Shown here piece by piece: positions 1 to 7,394 of a DNA stretch of 15,398 bases (position 1 is the stretch's first letter; each line of letters starts with the position of its first letter). The position numbers and the translations under genes were made by a program. The stretch is from Lachnospiraceae bacterium (GTDB taxonomy: Bacteria; Bacillota_A; Clostridia; Lachnospirales; Lachnospiraceae). The notes beneath the pieces were generated by a model that was given only the letters and a program-made list of their open reading frames with translations, was not told the origin of the DNA and did not search any database. The DNA is taken from assembly GCA_017620055.1 (NCBI GenBank), contig JAFZRD010000010.1:1-15398 (forward strand), read 5' to 3'.

Positions 1-441
1 ATTCCCGAAAGGTTCGGATGGATAATTCTCGCTTTGCTTTATACGACATTTATTGCGGATATCGTTCTCACAACGATGTCGGTACTTAAGCTTAACAAAC
101 AGCTTGAGAAGATGGAAGAAATCCAGCGATCCATACTTCGCGTCAGCGATGCCATGTCCGAAGTCATCGGAACCGGCACGATCATGACTGTCCAGAAGCT
201 TGAGGCTGAAGAGGTCAGGGCCGGAGAGGAATATGAGGAGAAGAAGCAGGAGCTAGAGGAAAAGAAACAAATGCTCGAGGAGAAGAAGCAGGAGCTCGAT
301 GGAAAACTGGAACATATCAAAAAGCTCGTCATGTATCACCGCGTGTTCGGCATGGGACGTCTTCTTCTCGCATTCCCCGACATGACCCACAGAAAATACC
401 AGGATATGGTTGACCGTATAAAAGAGATGACCGTCAGGTGA
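1..441 (+). CDS. Putative ABC transporter permease, CmpB family, C-terminal part (5' end outside window)
   Basis: The reading frame is open from base 1, so this is the last 146 residues of a longer protein. It opens with a tryptophan-containing hydrophobic segment (residues about 5-25, PERFGWIILALLYTTF) followed by a short basic stretch and a coiled coil. The coiled coil, around residues 65-105, has repeated KKQELEEKKQ heptads. The end carries RLLLAFPDMTHRKYQDMV. The pattern of a last membrane helix, a coiled coil and an arginine-rich AFP-Mxxxx-Y tail is how I know the C-terminus of the CmpB (PF06541) membrane proteins, which are annotated as putative ABC transporter permeases. The transported substrate is unknown. 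No ATP-binding partner is visible here. The TTG at 34 is only an internal codon and should not be taken as a start. The family call is from memory of the sequence pattern. Confidence 0.7.
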   Translation: MPERFGWIILALLYTTFIADIVLTTMSVLKLNKQLEKMEEIQRSILRVSDAMSEVIGTGTIMTVQKLEAEEVRAGEEYEEKKQELEEKKQMLEEKKQELDGKLEHIKKLVMYHRVFGMGRLLLAFPDMTHRKYQDMVDRIKEMTVR

Positions 442-467
442 GAATCAGGGACGGTTCTTGATTCTCA
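439..467. repeat. 9-bp palindrome with GGGACGGTTCT loop (REP-like)
   Basis: TGAGAATCA (439-447) and TGATTCTCA (459-467) are perfect inverted repeats around the 11-nt loop GGGACGGTTCT. The left arm includes the stop codon of the permease gene. Many Firmicutes genomes carry dispersed palindromes with variable arms and this loop core (GGGACGGTTCT / AGAACCGTCCC); I recognise the core from memory. Only TTT follows the hairpin, so it would be a weak terminator at best. Only one copy is present in the window. Confidence 0.55.
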
Positions 468-486
468 TTTGGTCTTGTTTTATACT
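459..486 (+). promoter_or_regulatory. Candidate promoter for the GlsB-type gene
   Basis: TTGATT (459-464), a 16-bp spacer, and TATACT (481-486) fit a housekeeping sigma-70 promoter. The -35 overlaps the right arm of the preceding palindrome. It lies about 60 bp upstream of the start at 548. Supported only by pattern. Confidence 0.4.
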
Positions 487-547
487 CGTAAACGTAAGTA
501 TACCCGATAACGTAATTACATTTCATTTTGAAAGGCAGGTAGATATT

Positions 548-787
548 ATGTGGTCATTTATAGTAGCTCTTATCATCGGCGGTATTTCGGGATGGCTCGC
601 AGGCAAGATCATGGGAGCGGATCATTCGGTTATCGTTAACATCATCTTAGGTCTTGTCGGAGGAGCGCTTGGCGGATGGATAGGCGGATTCTTCGGGATC
701 GGTGCGACAAACTGGATCGGATCGATACTGATCGCCGTTGCAGGCTCATGTCTTCTTATATGGATCGCACGCAAGATATTCAAGTAA
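548..787 (+). CDS. GlsB/YeaQ/YmgE family small membrane protein
   Basis: A 79-residue protein, almost entirely hydrophobic, with three membrane segments (roughly residues 3-22, 27-50 and 55-76). It has the glycine-rich signatures of the transglycosylase-associated / GlsB family: GGISGWLAGKIM near the N-terminus, and NIILGLVGGALGGWIGG in the second helix. These proteins are found across bacteria and are often stress-associated, but their biochemical role is not established. I place the start at ATG 548, behind the AGGCAGG ribosome binding site, because it gives the family's usual length and N-terminus. The frame stays open upstream to 458, but that would add 30 residues not typical of the family. 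It lies in its own short unit between the permease and the CNNM pair. Confidence 0.85.
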   Translation: MWSFIVALIIGGISGWLAGKIMGADHSVIVNIILGLVGGALGGWIGGFFGIGATNWIGSILIAVAGSCLLIWIARKIFK

Positions 788-796
788 GTCCCAAAC

Positions 797-825
797 TTGA
801 TAATCCCAGGGCTTTCTGATATCAT
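797..825 (+). promoter_or_regulatory. Candidate promoter of the CNNM pair
   Basis: TTGATA (797-802), 17-bp spacer, TATCAT (820-825). It lies 30-40 bp upstream of the first CNNM gene and directly after the GlsB-type gene, so it would give a very short leader. Confidence 0.45.
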
Positions 826-866
826 TAACGCATTAAACCCGAAAGCAGAGGTGAATGATCCATATC

Positions 867-2201
867 ATGGACCCGGACAGTCGAACTATACTGATAGTCT
901 GTTTGTTGTTCATTGCATCGGCATATTTTGCACTTACCGAGACTGCGATCGCGAGCGTATCGAAGAGCAGGATCAAGGTGAGAGCCGACAAGGGCACACC
1001 CGGCGCCAAGAACGTGCTGTATGTGCTCGACAACTTTGAAGATGCGATAACAACGCTTCTAATATGTACCAATATTGCCCATATTGCGGCAGCTGCCATC
1101 GTGACCGCCGCGGTTACGAGAAGATGGGGGCTGTCCGCGGTAACGGCATCAACGTTTATCACAACTCTTGCCATGTTCTTTGTCGGCGAGATGCTTCCCA
1201 AAAGTATCGGTAAGAAGAAAAGTGAACGGTCGAGCCTTGTCTGTGCAGGGCTTCTTGTTGTACTCATGAAAGTGCTGAAGCCGTTTACGTTCATATTATC
1301 CGGGATCGGAAAACTGACGCTTAAAGCAACGAAGACCGGAGAGGAAGTGTCGGTGACCGAAGAGGAGATATACGACATCATCGAGGACATGACCGAGGAA
1401 GGCGGACTTGACGAGGAACAGAGCGAACTGATCTCATCGGCCCTTTCATTCGGCGATCTTACCGTCACTAGCATCATGACTCCGCGTGTTGACGTTGAGG
1501 GCATCGATATCAACACGCCGAGCGAAGAGATACTCGAGAATCTTCTCGGTCAGAACCATTCAAGGCTAATCGTATATGACGGCACCGTCGACAACGTGGT
1601 CGGTGTCCTGCAGCTTCGCCGCTTCCTCAAATCATACATTTCACGCAAGACCATACCGAGCATCAGGCGCATGACCGACAAGGTGTTCTTCGCCCATCAG
1701 AGCATGCCCATAGATGAGCTGTTTGACAGCATGACGACAGGCAGGTTCAACATAGCAGTTGTCCTTGACGGTTTCGGCGGAACTCTCGGTATCGTCACGA
1801 TCGAAGACATCATAGAAGAGATAGTCGGAGAGATATGGGACGAGGACGACGAGATCAAAGAGCCTATCGTAAAACTGTCCGATGATACGATAATCGCAAG
1901 CTGTGATGAAACCGTTGAATCCGCGTTTGACGAACTCGGGTACGAGGAGAAGGATGAGGACGAAGCGGAGCGTTTCACGAACCTCCTGCTGTGTGATTTT
2001 ATCTTCGAGAAGCTCGGAAGCGTACCGAAGAAGGGCGATTCGTTCGAATACAACAACTTAAAGATCAGGGTCGAGGAAGTCGATCATAACCGCGTGCTTA
2101 CCGCGAAGATCGTTGCAAGACCCGTTGAACCGCCTGCGGCGAAAATCACGGAGGCAGGGGATACGACCGAAGAGGCCGAAGGATCGGAGGTGCTCTCATG
2201 A
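867..2201 (+). CDS. CNNM-domain / CBS / CorC_HlyC membrane protein (first of two paralogs)
   Basis: A 444-residue protein of the hemolysin C / CNNM family, proposed divalent-cation (magnesium) transporters or efflux factors in the cell membrane. The N-terminal half holds about four membrane segments, with the typical ALTETAIASVS motif in the first and GEMLPKSIG in the third (GEILPK in most members). Next come two CBS domains (from MTPRVDVEGID to GIVTIEDIIEEIVGEI) and a C-terminal CorC_HlyC domain. In place of the common VVDEYGG the second CBS domain reads VVLDGFGG. Start choice: the ATG at 855 sits directly on GAGGTGA with almost no spacing, while ATG 867 gives the family's MDPDS-type N-terminus, so I prefer 867. 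The gene ends in ATGA, overlapping its paralog by 4 bp, so the two are probably translationally coupled and may act as a heteromer (inference). Confidence 0.9.
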   Translation: MDPDSRTILIVCLLFIASAYFALTETAIASVSKSRIKVRADKGTPGAKNVLYVLDNFEDAITTLLICTNIAHIAAAAIVTAAVTRRWGLSAVTASTFITTLAMFFVGEMLPKSIGKKKSERSSLVCAGLLVVLMKVLKPFTFILSGIGKLTLKATKTGEEVSVTEEEIYDIIEDMTEEGGLDEEQSELISSALSFGDLTVTSIMTPRVDVEGIDINTPSEEILENLLGQNHSRLIVYDGTVDNVVGVLQLRRFLKSYISRKTIPSIRRMTDKVFFAHQSMPIDELFDSMTTGRFNIAVVLDGFGGTLGIVTIEDIIEEIVGEIWDEDDEIKEPIVKLSDDTIIASCDETVESAFDELGYEEKDEDEAERFTNLLLCDFIFEKLGSVPKKGDSFEYNNLKIRVEEVDHNRVLTAKIVARPVEPPAAKITEAGDTTEEAEGSEVLS

Positions 2202-3472
2202 CATCTCTTATCATCATCGCTGTCGGAATAATCCTTTGCATAATCCTGTCGGGTGTGTTCTCTGCGGCTGAGATGGCCATCATATCCTGTAACAGGGTCA
2301 GGATGGAGAATGAAGCCGAGGACGGCAACAGGAAGGCAGCAAGAGTCCTGAAACTTAATGAGGACTATGACAATACGCTAAGCACAATACTCCTGTCGAA
2401 TAACCTCGTTAATATCGCGGCATCGTCGCTGAGCACGGTTTACATAATATTGCTCACGGGCTCCGATGACCTTAACTGGCTGATCACCGCGATAGTTACG
2501 GTACTCGTCATTATATTCGGTGAGACGATACCGAAGATCATCAGCAAGAAACATGCCAATTCGCTTTCACAGGGCCTGTCGGGATTCATTACGGCGCTGT
2601 ACTATATTCTTTGGCCGGTTAACTACATCGTAGTCAAGATCACCGCACTTCTTACGATGGCGGTCGGAAGACGTGATGAATCGGATGCGGAAGACGAGAA
2701 GACAGAGGAACTTCAGGCGATAATCGAGACAGCCGAAGATGAGGGCGTCATCGATGCGGACCAGTCGGAGATCGTTGCCGCCGCGATCGATTTCTCGGAC
2801 GTATCGGCCTCGGATGTAATGACGGCCAGAGTCGACATCGAGGCGATAGATATAGATGACTCGATCAGCAAGATTATGAAGCAGGTCGCAAAATCACGTA
2901 AGAGCCGCTTCCCGGTATACAAGGACAGCATCGACAATATCATCGGCGTGATGCACCTCAATCCGTTCCTTAAAGCTATGGCAAGGGACGGTAATCCGAA
3001 CATAAAAGAACTCATGAACGAGCCGTGCTACGTATACAAGACCGCAAAGCTCCCTCACGTTCTCGATGTGCTTCGCGATGCTAGGCAGCATCTTGCGATC
3101 GTTACCGATGAGTACAGCGGTACGCTCGGTATCGTTACGATGGAAGATGTACTCGAAGAACTTGTCGGTGACATATGGGACGATAACGATGAGATAGAAG
3201 AGGAAGTTATCGAATCGGAGACGGGAGAGCTCATCGTTGACGGCGATATGCCGATAGGTGATTTTCTTGCAAGACTCGGTATAAGTGAGGATGAATTCGA
3301 TTACGAATCGCAGACCGCGGGCGGCTGGGCGATAGAATACCTTGAGGATTTCCCGAAGACAGGGGATTCGTTCGACTACGACAGATATCATGTCGAAGTG
3401 TCGGAGGCCGGTGAGCGCCGTGTCAATCAGCTGACGATCACAGAAAGAGCTGAGGATCCTAAAAACGATTGA
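2198..3472 (+). CDS. CNNM-domain / CBS / CorC_HlyC membrane protein (second paralog)
   Basis: A 424-residue protein with the same architecture as its upstream neighbour. An N-terminal CNNM membrane domain has SGVFSAAEMAIIS in helix 1 and GETIPKIISKK after helix 3. Paired CBS domains follow (MTARVDIEAID... DEYSGTLGIVTMEDVLEELVGDIWD). A CorC_HlyC domain at the C-terminus contains the conserved GGWAIEYLEDFPKTGDSF-type segment. The second CBS domain keeps the usual DEYSG, unlike the first paralog. It starts inside the stop of the first gene (ATGA), which argues for coupled expression. The family is linked to Mg2+/Co2+ homeostasis; substrate and direction cannot be read from the sequence. The stop codon lies within the left arm of the terminator that closes the unit. 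Confidence 0.9.
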   Translation: MTSLIIIAVGIILCIILSGVFSAAEMAIISCNRVRMENEAEDGNRKAARVLKLNEDYDNTLSTILLSNNLVNIAASSLSTVYIILLTGSDDLNWLITAIVTVLVIIFGETIPKIISKKHANSLSQGLSGFITALYYILWPVNYIVVKITALLTMAVGRRDESDAEDEKTEELQAIIETAEDEGVIDADQSEIVAAAIDFSDVSASDVMTARVDIEAIDIDDSISKIMKQVAKSRKSRFPVYKDSIDNIIGVMHLNPFLKAMARDGNPNIKELMNEPCYVYKTAKLPHVLDVLRDARQHLAIVTDEYSGTLGIVTMEDVLEELVGDIWDDNDEIEEEVIESETGELIVDGDMPIGDFLARLGISEDEFDYESQTAGGWAIEYLEDFPKTGDSFDYDRYHVEVSEAGERRVNQLTITERAEDPKND

Positions 3473-3495
3473 ATAGAACCGTATTCAATGTTTTT
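3461..3495. terminator. Intrinsic terminator after the CNNM pair
   Basis: ATTGAATA (3468-3475), loop GAACCG, TATTCAAT (3482-3489), then G and five T. AAAAAC at 3461-3466 pairs with GTTTTT at 3490-3495 across a single bulged G, so the structure should also work on the opposite strand. It overlaps the last codons of the second CNNM gene. Confidence 0.75.
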
Positions 3496-3517
3496 ACGGG
3501 AACACATCACTAAGATG

Positions 3518-3584
3518 TTAAACATTCGCCCCTCCATAATATAAGTGTAACAGCAAAAACACTTGTACTATGGAGGGTTTTATT
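3518..3584 (+). promoter_or_regulatory. Promoter-leader module, copy 1, with dyad over the start region and RBS
   Basis: TTAAAC (3518-3523), 16-bp spacer, TATAAG (3540-3545), predicted start near 3552. A dyad surrounds it: CCCTCCATA (3530-3538) matches TATGGAGGG (3569-3577), and AAGTGT (3543-3548) matches ACACTT (3559-3564). The right arm is the ribosome binding site of the gene at 3585. The module is nearly duplicated at 7703-7768 (27 of 33 bases identical from the -35 past the -10), which supports it being functional. Confidence 0.65.
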
Positions 3585-4616
3585 ATGTGTACGATAGAGA
3601 AAGCATATGAAAACGTAATGCGTCATACCAAGTCAAGATTTGCTTGCTACGATGTAGTTAGCGACTGTATCGATCCAAGAGACGGTAATAAGCTTATCGA
3701 TCCTGAGGATGATTGCTATGCCAGGTTTATGACATTTAGGAACAATGAGATCGACTATGACGCCGACACATCGCTTGAGGCATGTGTGATCTACAAGAAG
3801 GTCTTCGGAAGTATCATCAACCGTCTTGATAAAAAAGAGATACGCCCGCAGCCGGATCCCGATAACAGGTACAACCGCTATGGCCTGAAGTACGAACTGG
3901 GAGAGCCGGACTGTACGGGAGGCCTGTCGTTTAGGGGTGATACTATTAACTCCGTGGCAACAACGAACAGGGTATATTACTGGGAGCACAAGGAACTTCA
4001 TAACGAGCGGAAGATGGAAGGGTTTCCGTGGCCCAAGGAGGCACTTGATCTGATAGAACTGTATCATACACCCGGCAATTTCATGGTGGTCCCGTACAGA
4101 GAAGGACTGAGTATCAATAAGGCTCGGGGCATCGGAAACACATATGACTATTTTGATATGTATCTGTTGGCGGTCTACAACTTCTTTTTAGAGCAGAACG
4201 GACAGAAAAAGGAAGAGAATATAGGACTTGGTTATGTATTCGGAAATCATACGAAACTTGAGCTGTTTATGAAGTATTATCTTATGCCGTTTATTGAAGA
4301 CGACAAATATCGGTTTGCCACGAGTGGCCGTCAGCTCGTTGATGATATTGAGGACTGCAGTGGTCTTATCAGCAACGTGTTACCTGGTTGGGAATCCTTT
4401 ATTGAGAAGAATCTGTTTCATGATTTTGTTGGAAGAAACGCATATGGACATTTCGGGAAACCTAATGAGTTGTGGGATGGACATTTTGCACATCCGGATG
4501 CTGGGAACGGAAAGCCTTATTCGGAGAAACAGTTCATGCAATTTTACACAAGAGCTGCCGAAGCTATCAGGAAGAGGAGCGATAGGATATATGACAGGCT
4601 TCATGCTATGATATAA
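3585..4616 (+). CDS. DUF6994-like hypothetical protein
   Basis: A 343-residue soluble protein without signal peptide or membrane segment. The middle and C-terminal parts resemble, as I recall it, the DUF6994 family. There is a GDTINS segment (118-123), then NFMVVPYREGLSINKARG around 165-182 (family pattern: a hydrophobic strand, then 'xxxINxARGxxxxxxDRFDLT'), DYFDMYLLAVYNFF, a late HDFVGRN segment, and a terminal arginine-rich helix ending RKRSDRIYDRL. No catalytic function is known to me. The start at 3585 is chosen because GGAGGG (3572-3577) is correctly spaced for it; the in-frame ATG at 3570 lies on the ribosome binding site itself. It is monocistronic or leads into the sigma-like gene through a promoter at its own stop codon. 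Confidence 0.6.
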   Translation: MCTIEKAYENVMRHTKSRFACYDVVSDCIDPRDGNKLIDPEDDCYARFMTFRNNEIDYDADTSLEACVIYKKVFGSIINRLDKKEIRPQPDPDNRYNRYGLKYELGEPDCTGGLSFRGDTINSVATTNRVYYWEHKELHNERKMEGFPWPKEALDLIELYHTPGNFMVVPYREGLSINKARGIGNTYDYFDMYLLAVYNFFLEQNGQKKEENIGLGYVFGNHTKLELFMKYYLMPFIEDDKYRFATSGRQLVDDIEDCSGLISNVLPGWESFIEKNLFHDFVGRNAYGHFGKPNELWDGHFAHPDAGNGKPYSEKQFMQFYTRAAEAIRKRSDRIYDRLHAMI

Positions 4617-4617
4617 T
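4589..4617 (+). promoter_or_regulatory. Candidate extended -10 promoter for the sigma-like/WYL unit
   Basis: TGATATAAT (4609-4617) is an extended -10 with a perfect TATAAT, overlapping the stop codon of the preceding gene. ATATGA (4589-4594) lies 17 bp upstream as a weak -35. The same two blocks with the same spacing recur at 8655-8683. A small hairpin, ATTCTG/CAGAAT (4626-4642), would lie at the 5' end of the transcript. Confidence 0.5.
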
Positions 4618-4674
4618 ATGTCTGTATTCTGTATAGCAGAATGATTGTAGATATGATTATTCAGGGGATCATGA

Positions 4675-5241
4675 ATGGATATAAATAAACTGATAGAGGA
4701 TCATCTGGACAGTGTAAAAAAAGCAGCATATCACTTTTACAAGTCGGTACCTGATAAGTATCGTGGCACGGTGGCGCTGGAAGATCTTATAGGTGCAGGA
4801 AATGTGGGACTGGTTGAGGCGGCTTCAAAGTTCAAGGAGGGTGGAGAAGCAAAATTCTCCACCTATGCATATAAGTGGGTAAACGGCGCTATAATGGCAG
4901 AGCTTAACTTTTATATCGGAGCTAATGCACTGTTACTGGATGCCGAGACAATGGATTCCATCCCGTCACAAGCGAATAATACCGAAGAGACAGCCACAGG
5001 GGCATATGATATTTCCGATATACCGGAAGAGAAGCAGGTGGAGATTATCACCGGGAAACTGAATGAATTGGGGCTTTCCGGGGAAGAGATACGGGTATAT
5101 CTTGCCACACACGGAATAGGACGTATGAAGGTGACCAATCTGCACTCAATTGCAAGAGAGCTTGGAAGAAGAGAGATGGATATACGCAGACTCAATCAAA
5201 GTGCCGAGCGTAAGATAAGAAAGGGGTATTATGATGCCTGA
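4675..5241 (+). CDS. Small sigma-70 family-like protein (regions 2 and 4)
   Basis: A 188-residue protein. Residues about 10-78 match sigma region 2: DLIGAGNVGLVEAASKF corresponds to the core-binding 2.1-2.2 helices, and KFSTYAYKWVNGAIMAEL to the -10 recognition part (family pattern FsTYAxxWIrxAI). Residues about 152-183 look like region 4.2: NLHSIARELGRREMDIRRLN forms a helix-turn-helix, followed by SAERKIRKG. The linker between them is acidic and low in complexity; a clear region 3 is missing. It could direct RNA polymerase to a private promoter set, or be a sigma-like regulator that only binds core. AGGGG lies 7 nt before ATG 4675. Its 3' end overlaps the WYL gene by 11 bp, so the two are likely co-translated. 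Its target promoters are not known; the recurrent promoters in this window are obvious candidates. Confidence 0.75.
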   Translation: MDINKLIEDHLDSVKKAAYHFYKSVPDKYRGTVALEDLIGAGNVGLVEAASKFKEGGEAKFSTYAYKWVNGAIMAELNFYIGANALLLDAETMDSIPSQANNTEETATGAYDISDIPEEKQVEIITGKLNELGLSGEEIRVYLATHGIGRMKVTNLHSIARELGRREMDIRRLNQSAERKIRKGYYDA

Positions 5242-6505
5242 AAATGAAAGACCTAATATAGATGCACAGTATATTCCGGAGAGAAGAACAGTTGAGGTTC
5301 TGAAGATACTTAAGGATATTTCGGATGAGAAAAATCCCGTATCCAAAAAGGATGTAAGTGAGCACGTCTTTACAACATCGAATCCGCAAACGCTGTCCAA
5401 TACGATCGACGAGATATTAAAGGAGATCAATCCTCCCGAGTATGAAGATAACGACGATGAATACAGGATCAAGTATAACGGATACGATAAGCCGTATGAT
5501 GATAATCCTCTTGCGATAAAAGATAATATAACCGAACTTCGCAAACAGATGCGCCGTAAAGGAGCTGATACGGAAGCGATAGCTGCGGAACTGGGGGAAC
5601 TTGGTAAGGCGCCGACAATAAGTGGGTTGCGATATATTCATGACTTCAGTTATGAAGATATGGACGATCTGATCAGTGCCGTAGTGCTGTCCGCAAGTAT
5701 CCCGAGTGAACGCAAAGAGCACTTGATAAAGCGAATATTGTCAACGGCGAGCAAGCATTACAAAACGCCGTTCTATGATCAGGGTCTGAAGAAGCTGCTG
5801 TTCAATCCGTACGCCGTCTATTCGAGACTGTCAGACAAGACGGGAGAGAATGCAAGGCGGATCGGACAAAATGTCAGGATATTGCAGGAAGCAATGCGGC
5901 TTAGGGCAAAGGTGAGTTTTAATTTTGATGTTATCGGTGCCGACAAAGAGTATATTACCGATAACACCACGCATATCATTAGTCCATATTATATTGTTAT
6001 CTACCATGATATGTATTATGTGATCGGGGCATGGGATAAGGGTAACAATGCTTGCCACTATCGGATCGACCTTATGTCGTCTCTTTCGATAGTAAAGGAT
6101 AAAAAGGGAAAAATCATAAGCATGAGAGCCATGTCAGAGTGCAAGGATCTCCCGAACCGCGACAGGGAATGGGATCCTGAGAAGTATATGAGCGAGCATC
6201 TGTACATGGCATACAATACAGATCATGAGAAACCTCGCAGGATCAGTATTAAGATTCCTACAGAGAAAATCAACCGCTACACTATACTCCATGATTGGTT
6301 TGGCCGGCACTTTTCAATCAACAAGTCTGTCACTGCAAAGTGTGAAGAAGGTTACGAAGTTGTTGATGTTGTATCCTCTCCGACAATGCTTGCCCACTGG
6401 GCGATGCAGTATGCGGATTTCTGCGAGGTGTTGGATGAAGAGGTGCGGGAGAAGATTAAGATAGAACTGAAAACAATGGAGATGAGATATGAGAAAAATG
6501 ACTGA
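5231..6505 (+). CDS. WYL-domain transcriptional regulator
   Basis: A 424-residue protein. Residues about 16-85 are predicted to form a winged-helix-type DNA-binding domain (VEVLKILKDISD... VSKKDVSEHVF... TLSNTIDEILKEI). The linker that follows is charged. Residues about 205-300 form the WYL domain: SPYYIVIYHDMYYVIGAWD, then HYRIDLMSSLSIV, matching the family pattern of a sensory SH3-like fold. Residues about 330-420 are the WCX extension (RRISIKIPTEKINRY... VVDVVSSPTMLAHWAMQYADFCEVL). WYL proteins regulate many accessory and phage-defence loci and bind ligands such as nucleic acids through this fold. The start may be ATG 5231 or ATG 5234; AAGGGG at 5221-5226 suits the second slightly better. 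It overlaps both neighbours, so it belongs to one unit with the sigma-like gene and the downstream gene. Confidence 0.85.
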   Translation: MMPENERPNIDAQYIPERRTVEVLKILKDISDEKNPVSKKDVSEHVFTTSNPQTLSNTIDEILKEINPPEYEDNDDEYRIKYNGYDKPYDDNPLAIKDNITELRKQMRRKGADTEAIAAELGELGKAPTISGLRYIHDFSYEDMDDLISAVVLSASIPSERKEHLIKRILSTASKHYKTPFYDQGLKKLLFNPYAVYSRLSDKTGENARRIGQNVRILQEAMRLRAKVSFNFDVIGADKEYITDNTTHIISPYYIVIYHDMYYVIGAWDKGNNACHYRIDLMSSLSIVKDKKGKIISMRAMSECKDLPNRDREWDPEKYMSEHLYMAYNTDHEKPRRISIKIPTEKINRYTILHDWFGRHFSINKSVTAKCEEGYEVVDVVSSPTMLAHWAMQYADFCEVLDEEVREKIKIELKTMEMRYEKND

Positions 6506-6959
6506 GTTTAAGCCCGCGTTTAATATGAAAGGTGTAAAAGAAAAGCTGAATACGCTTGGAAAGCCCTATGAAGATTATGAAGTGATTGACACGCTATTTG
6601 GACAGAATGAAACGAGATACCGGCGCGGAAAAAAAACAGAGTTTGAGAATTCGTTAAGTGAAAAAGGGATAAAGTGGTTTGCTTATATAAAATTCTTTGT
6701 GGATAACGATGAGGAGACTAAAAATGAAGAAAAAATCTGGGCAATTGTTGCAGGTAAAACGGGATCTAATCTTGTGATTACCAAAAGCGATGTGCGGTTT
6801 TGTGAGTATCCGTCTAAGGGGTTAGCAAAAGAATGGATATACAACAATAAGAAGAAATGGTATCATCCCAAAATAATTGTTGTTAGAGCCCAAAGTGAAC
6901 AGGATGCTCTTAATCAGGAAAAAATCTTGCTTAAAGAGTTCCATCTGTTAGGGAGTTGA
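6489..6959 (+). CDS. Conserved hypothetical protein, possibly GIY-YIG nuclease-like
   Basis: A 156-residue protein, basic and soluble, starting 17 bp inside the WYL gene with a GGAGATGAG binding site. The central part reads KIWAIVAGKTGSNLV, followed by SDVRF, and the C-terminus reads IIVVRAQSEQDALNQEKILLKEFHLLGS. A 'xxVAGKTGSxxV' strand, a mid-protein tryptophan (KKWYHPKIIVV) and a final 'A..E..L...F.L.GS' helix remind me of a group of short hypothetical proteins. These have some likeness to GIY-YIG nucleases, where a glycine-lysine strand and a late glutamate matter. The canonical GIY...YIG pair is not visible, so nuclease activity is a guess. This gene and the next two look more A+T-rich than the flanking housekeeping genes, in line with horizontal origin. 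Confidence 0.5.
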   Translation: MRKMTEFKPAFNMKGVKEKLNTLGKPYEDYEVIDTLFGQNETRYRRGKKTEFENSLSEKGIKWFAYIKFFVDNDEETKNEEKIWAIVAGKTGSNLVITKSDVRFCEYPSKGLAKEWIYNNKKKWYHPKIIVVRAQSEQDALNQEKILLKEFHLLGS

Positions 6960-6978
6960 TTTTTTTATTGTCAACATC

Positions 6979-7006
6979 TTAGACGCACCACATCCTGTAC
7001 TATAAT
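6979..7006 (+). promoter_or_regulatory. Candidate promoter of the DUF5674 unit (third, degenerate member of the shared promoter family)
   Basis: TTAGAC (6979-6984), 16-bp spacer, TATAAT (7001-7006). The string CAACATCTTA immediately around the -35 (6972-6981) is identical to the one around the -35 at 7703. The dyad over the ribosome binding site seen in the other two modules is absent here. Confidence 0.55.
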
Positions 7007-7043
7007 AAGGTATCTCACAAAATGTCAGAGAGAGGAAAAGAAT

Positions 7044-7394
7044 ATGATTATAGTGATAGAACCAATAGAATTAGATCAGATCCCAAGTCTTGAGGACGAA
7101 ATGTATTTCGATGAAGATGAGATGGTAAAGGCTGTCGCCGATATTGATAAAGGTATTCTGGCGTTAAATGCAGAATTGCATTCGGATTTAGAGCAGATGT
7201 TGATTGATAATGGATCGTCTCAGGAATCTCTGTATGGTTTTAATATATACTATGATGGTGAGATAGAGTATGATTCAATGATAAACCCGCCAAGAAACAG
7301 GGCGGCGGGATATCCGAGAGTAGGCAGAGATGTGGCTGATCCGGTTGCAAGAGAAAAGATTAAGGAGATTGTGTCAAAGTGGATAATCAAATAA
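7044..7394 (+). CDS. DUF5674 family protein
   Basis: A 116-residue acidic protein. It shows the DUF5674 pattern in order: N-terminal IIVIEPIELDQI; DEMVKAVADIDKGILAL (family 'MVKAVVDIerxImA'); ELHSDLEQMLIDNGSSQESLYGFNIY (family 'ELHaDxExxLlxnGSxQexLWGxNlY'); EIEYDSMINPPRN (family 'IEFdSmINiRP'); and ADPVAREKIKEIV. The function of the family is unknown. The conserved H, D, GS-Q, N and MIN residues suggest a small compact domain. Its 3' end overlaps the next gene by 16 bp, and this pair of small genes is one I have met side by side elsewhere (memory, unverified). AGAGAGG upstream serves as binding site. Confidence 0.8.
   Translation: MIIVIEPIELDQIPSLEDEMYFDEDEMVKAVADIDKGILALNAELHSDLEQMLIDNGSSQESLYGFNIYYDGEIEYDSMINPPRNRAAGYPRVGRDVADPVAREKIKEIVSKWIIK

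Noticed and set aside
833..1516. Long open frame on the minus strand opposite the first CNNM gene (and similar ones at 2894-3391, 10058-10645 and 13757-14293)
   Set aside because: They lie antisense to well-supported genes, have no ribosome binding sites or family motifs, and reflect codon bias of the real strand.
3570..3584. ATG at 3570 (and the equivalent ATG at 7754) as the start of the downstream protein
   Set aside because: Both ATGs overlap the GGAGG-type ribosome binding site itself; the ATG 15 nt further on has correct spacing in both cases.
6955..6975. GTTGA ... TCAAC inverted repeat as terminator after the nuclease-like gene
   Set aside because: The T-run lies in the loop, not after the stem, and the stem is only 5 bp.
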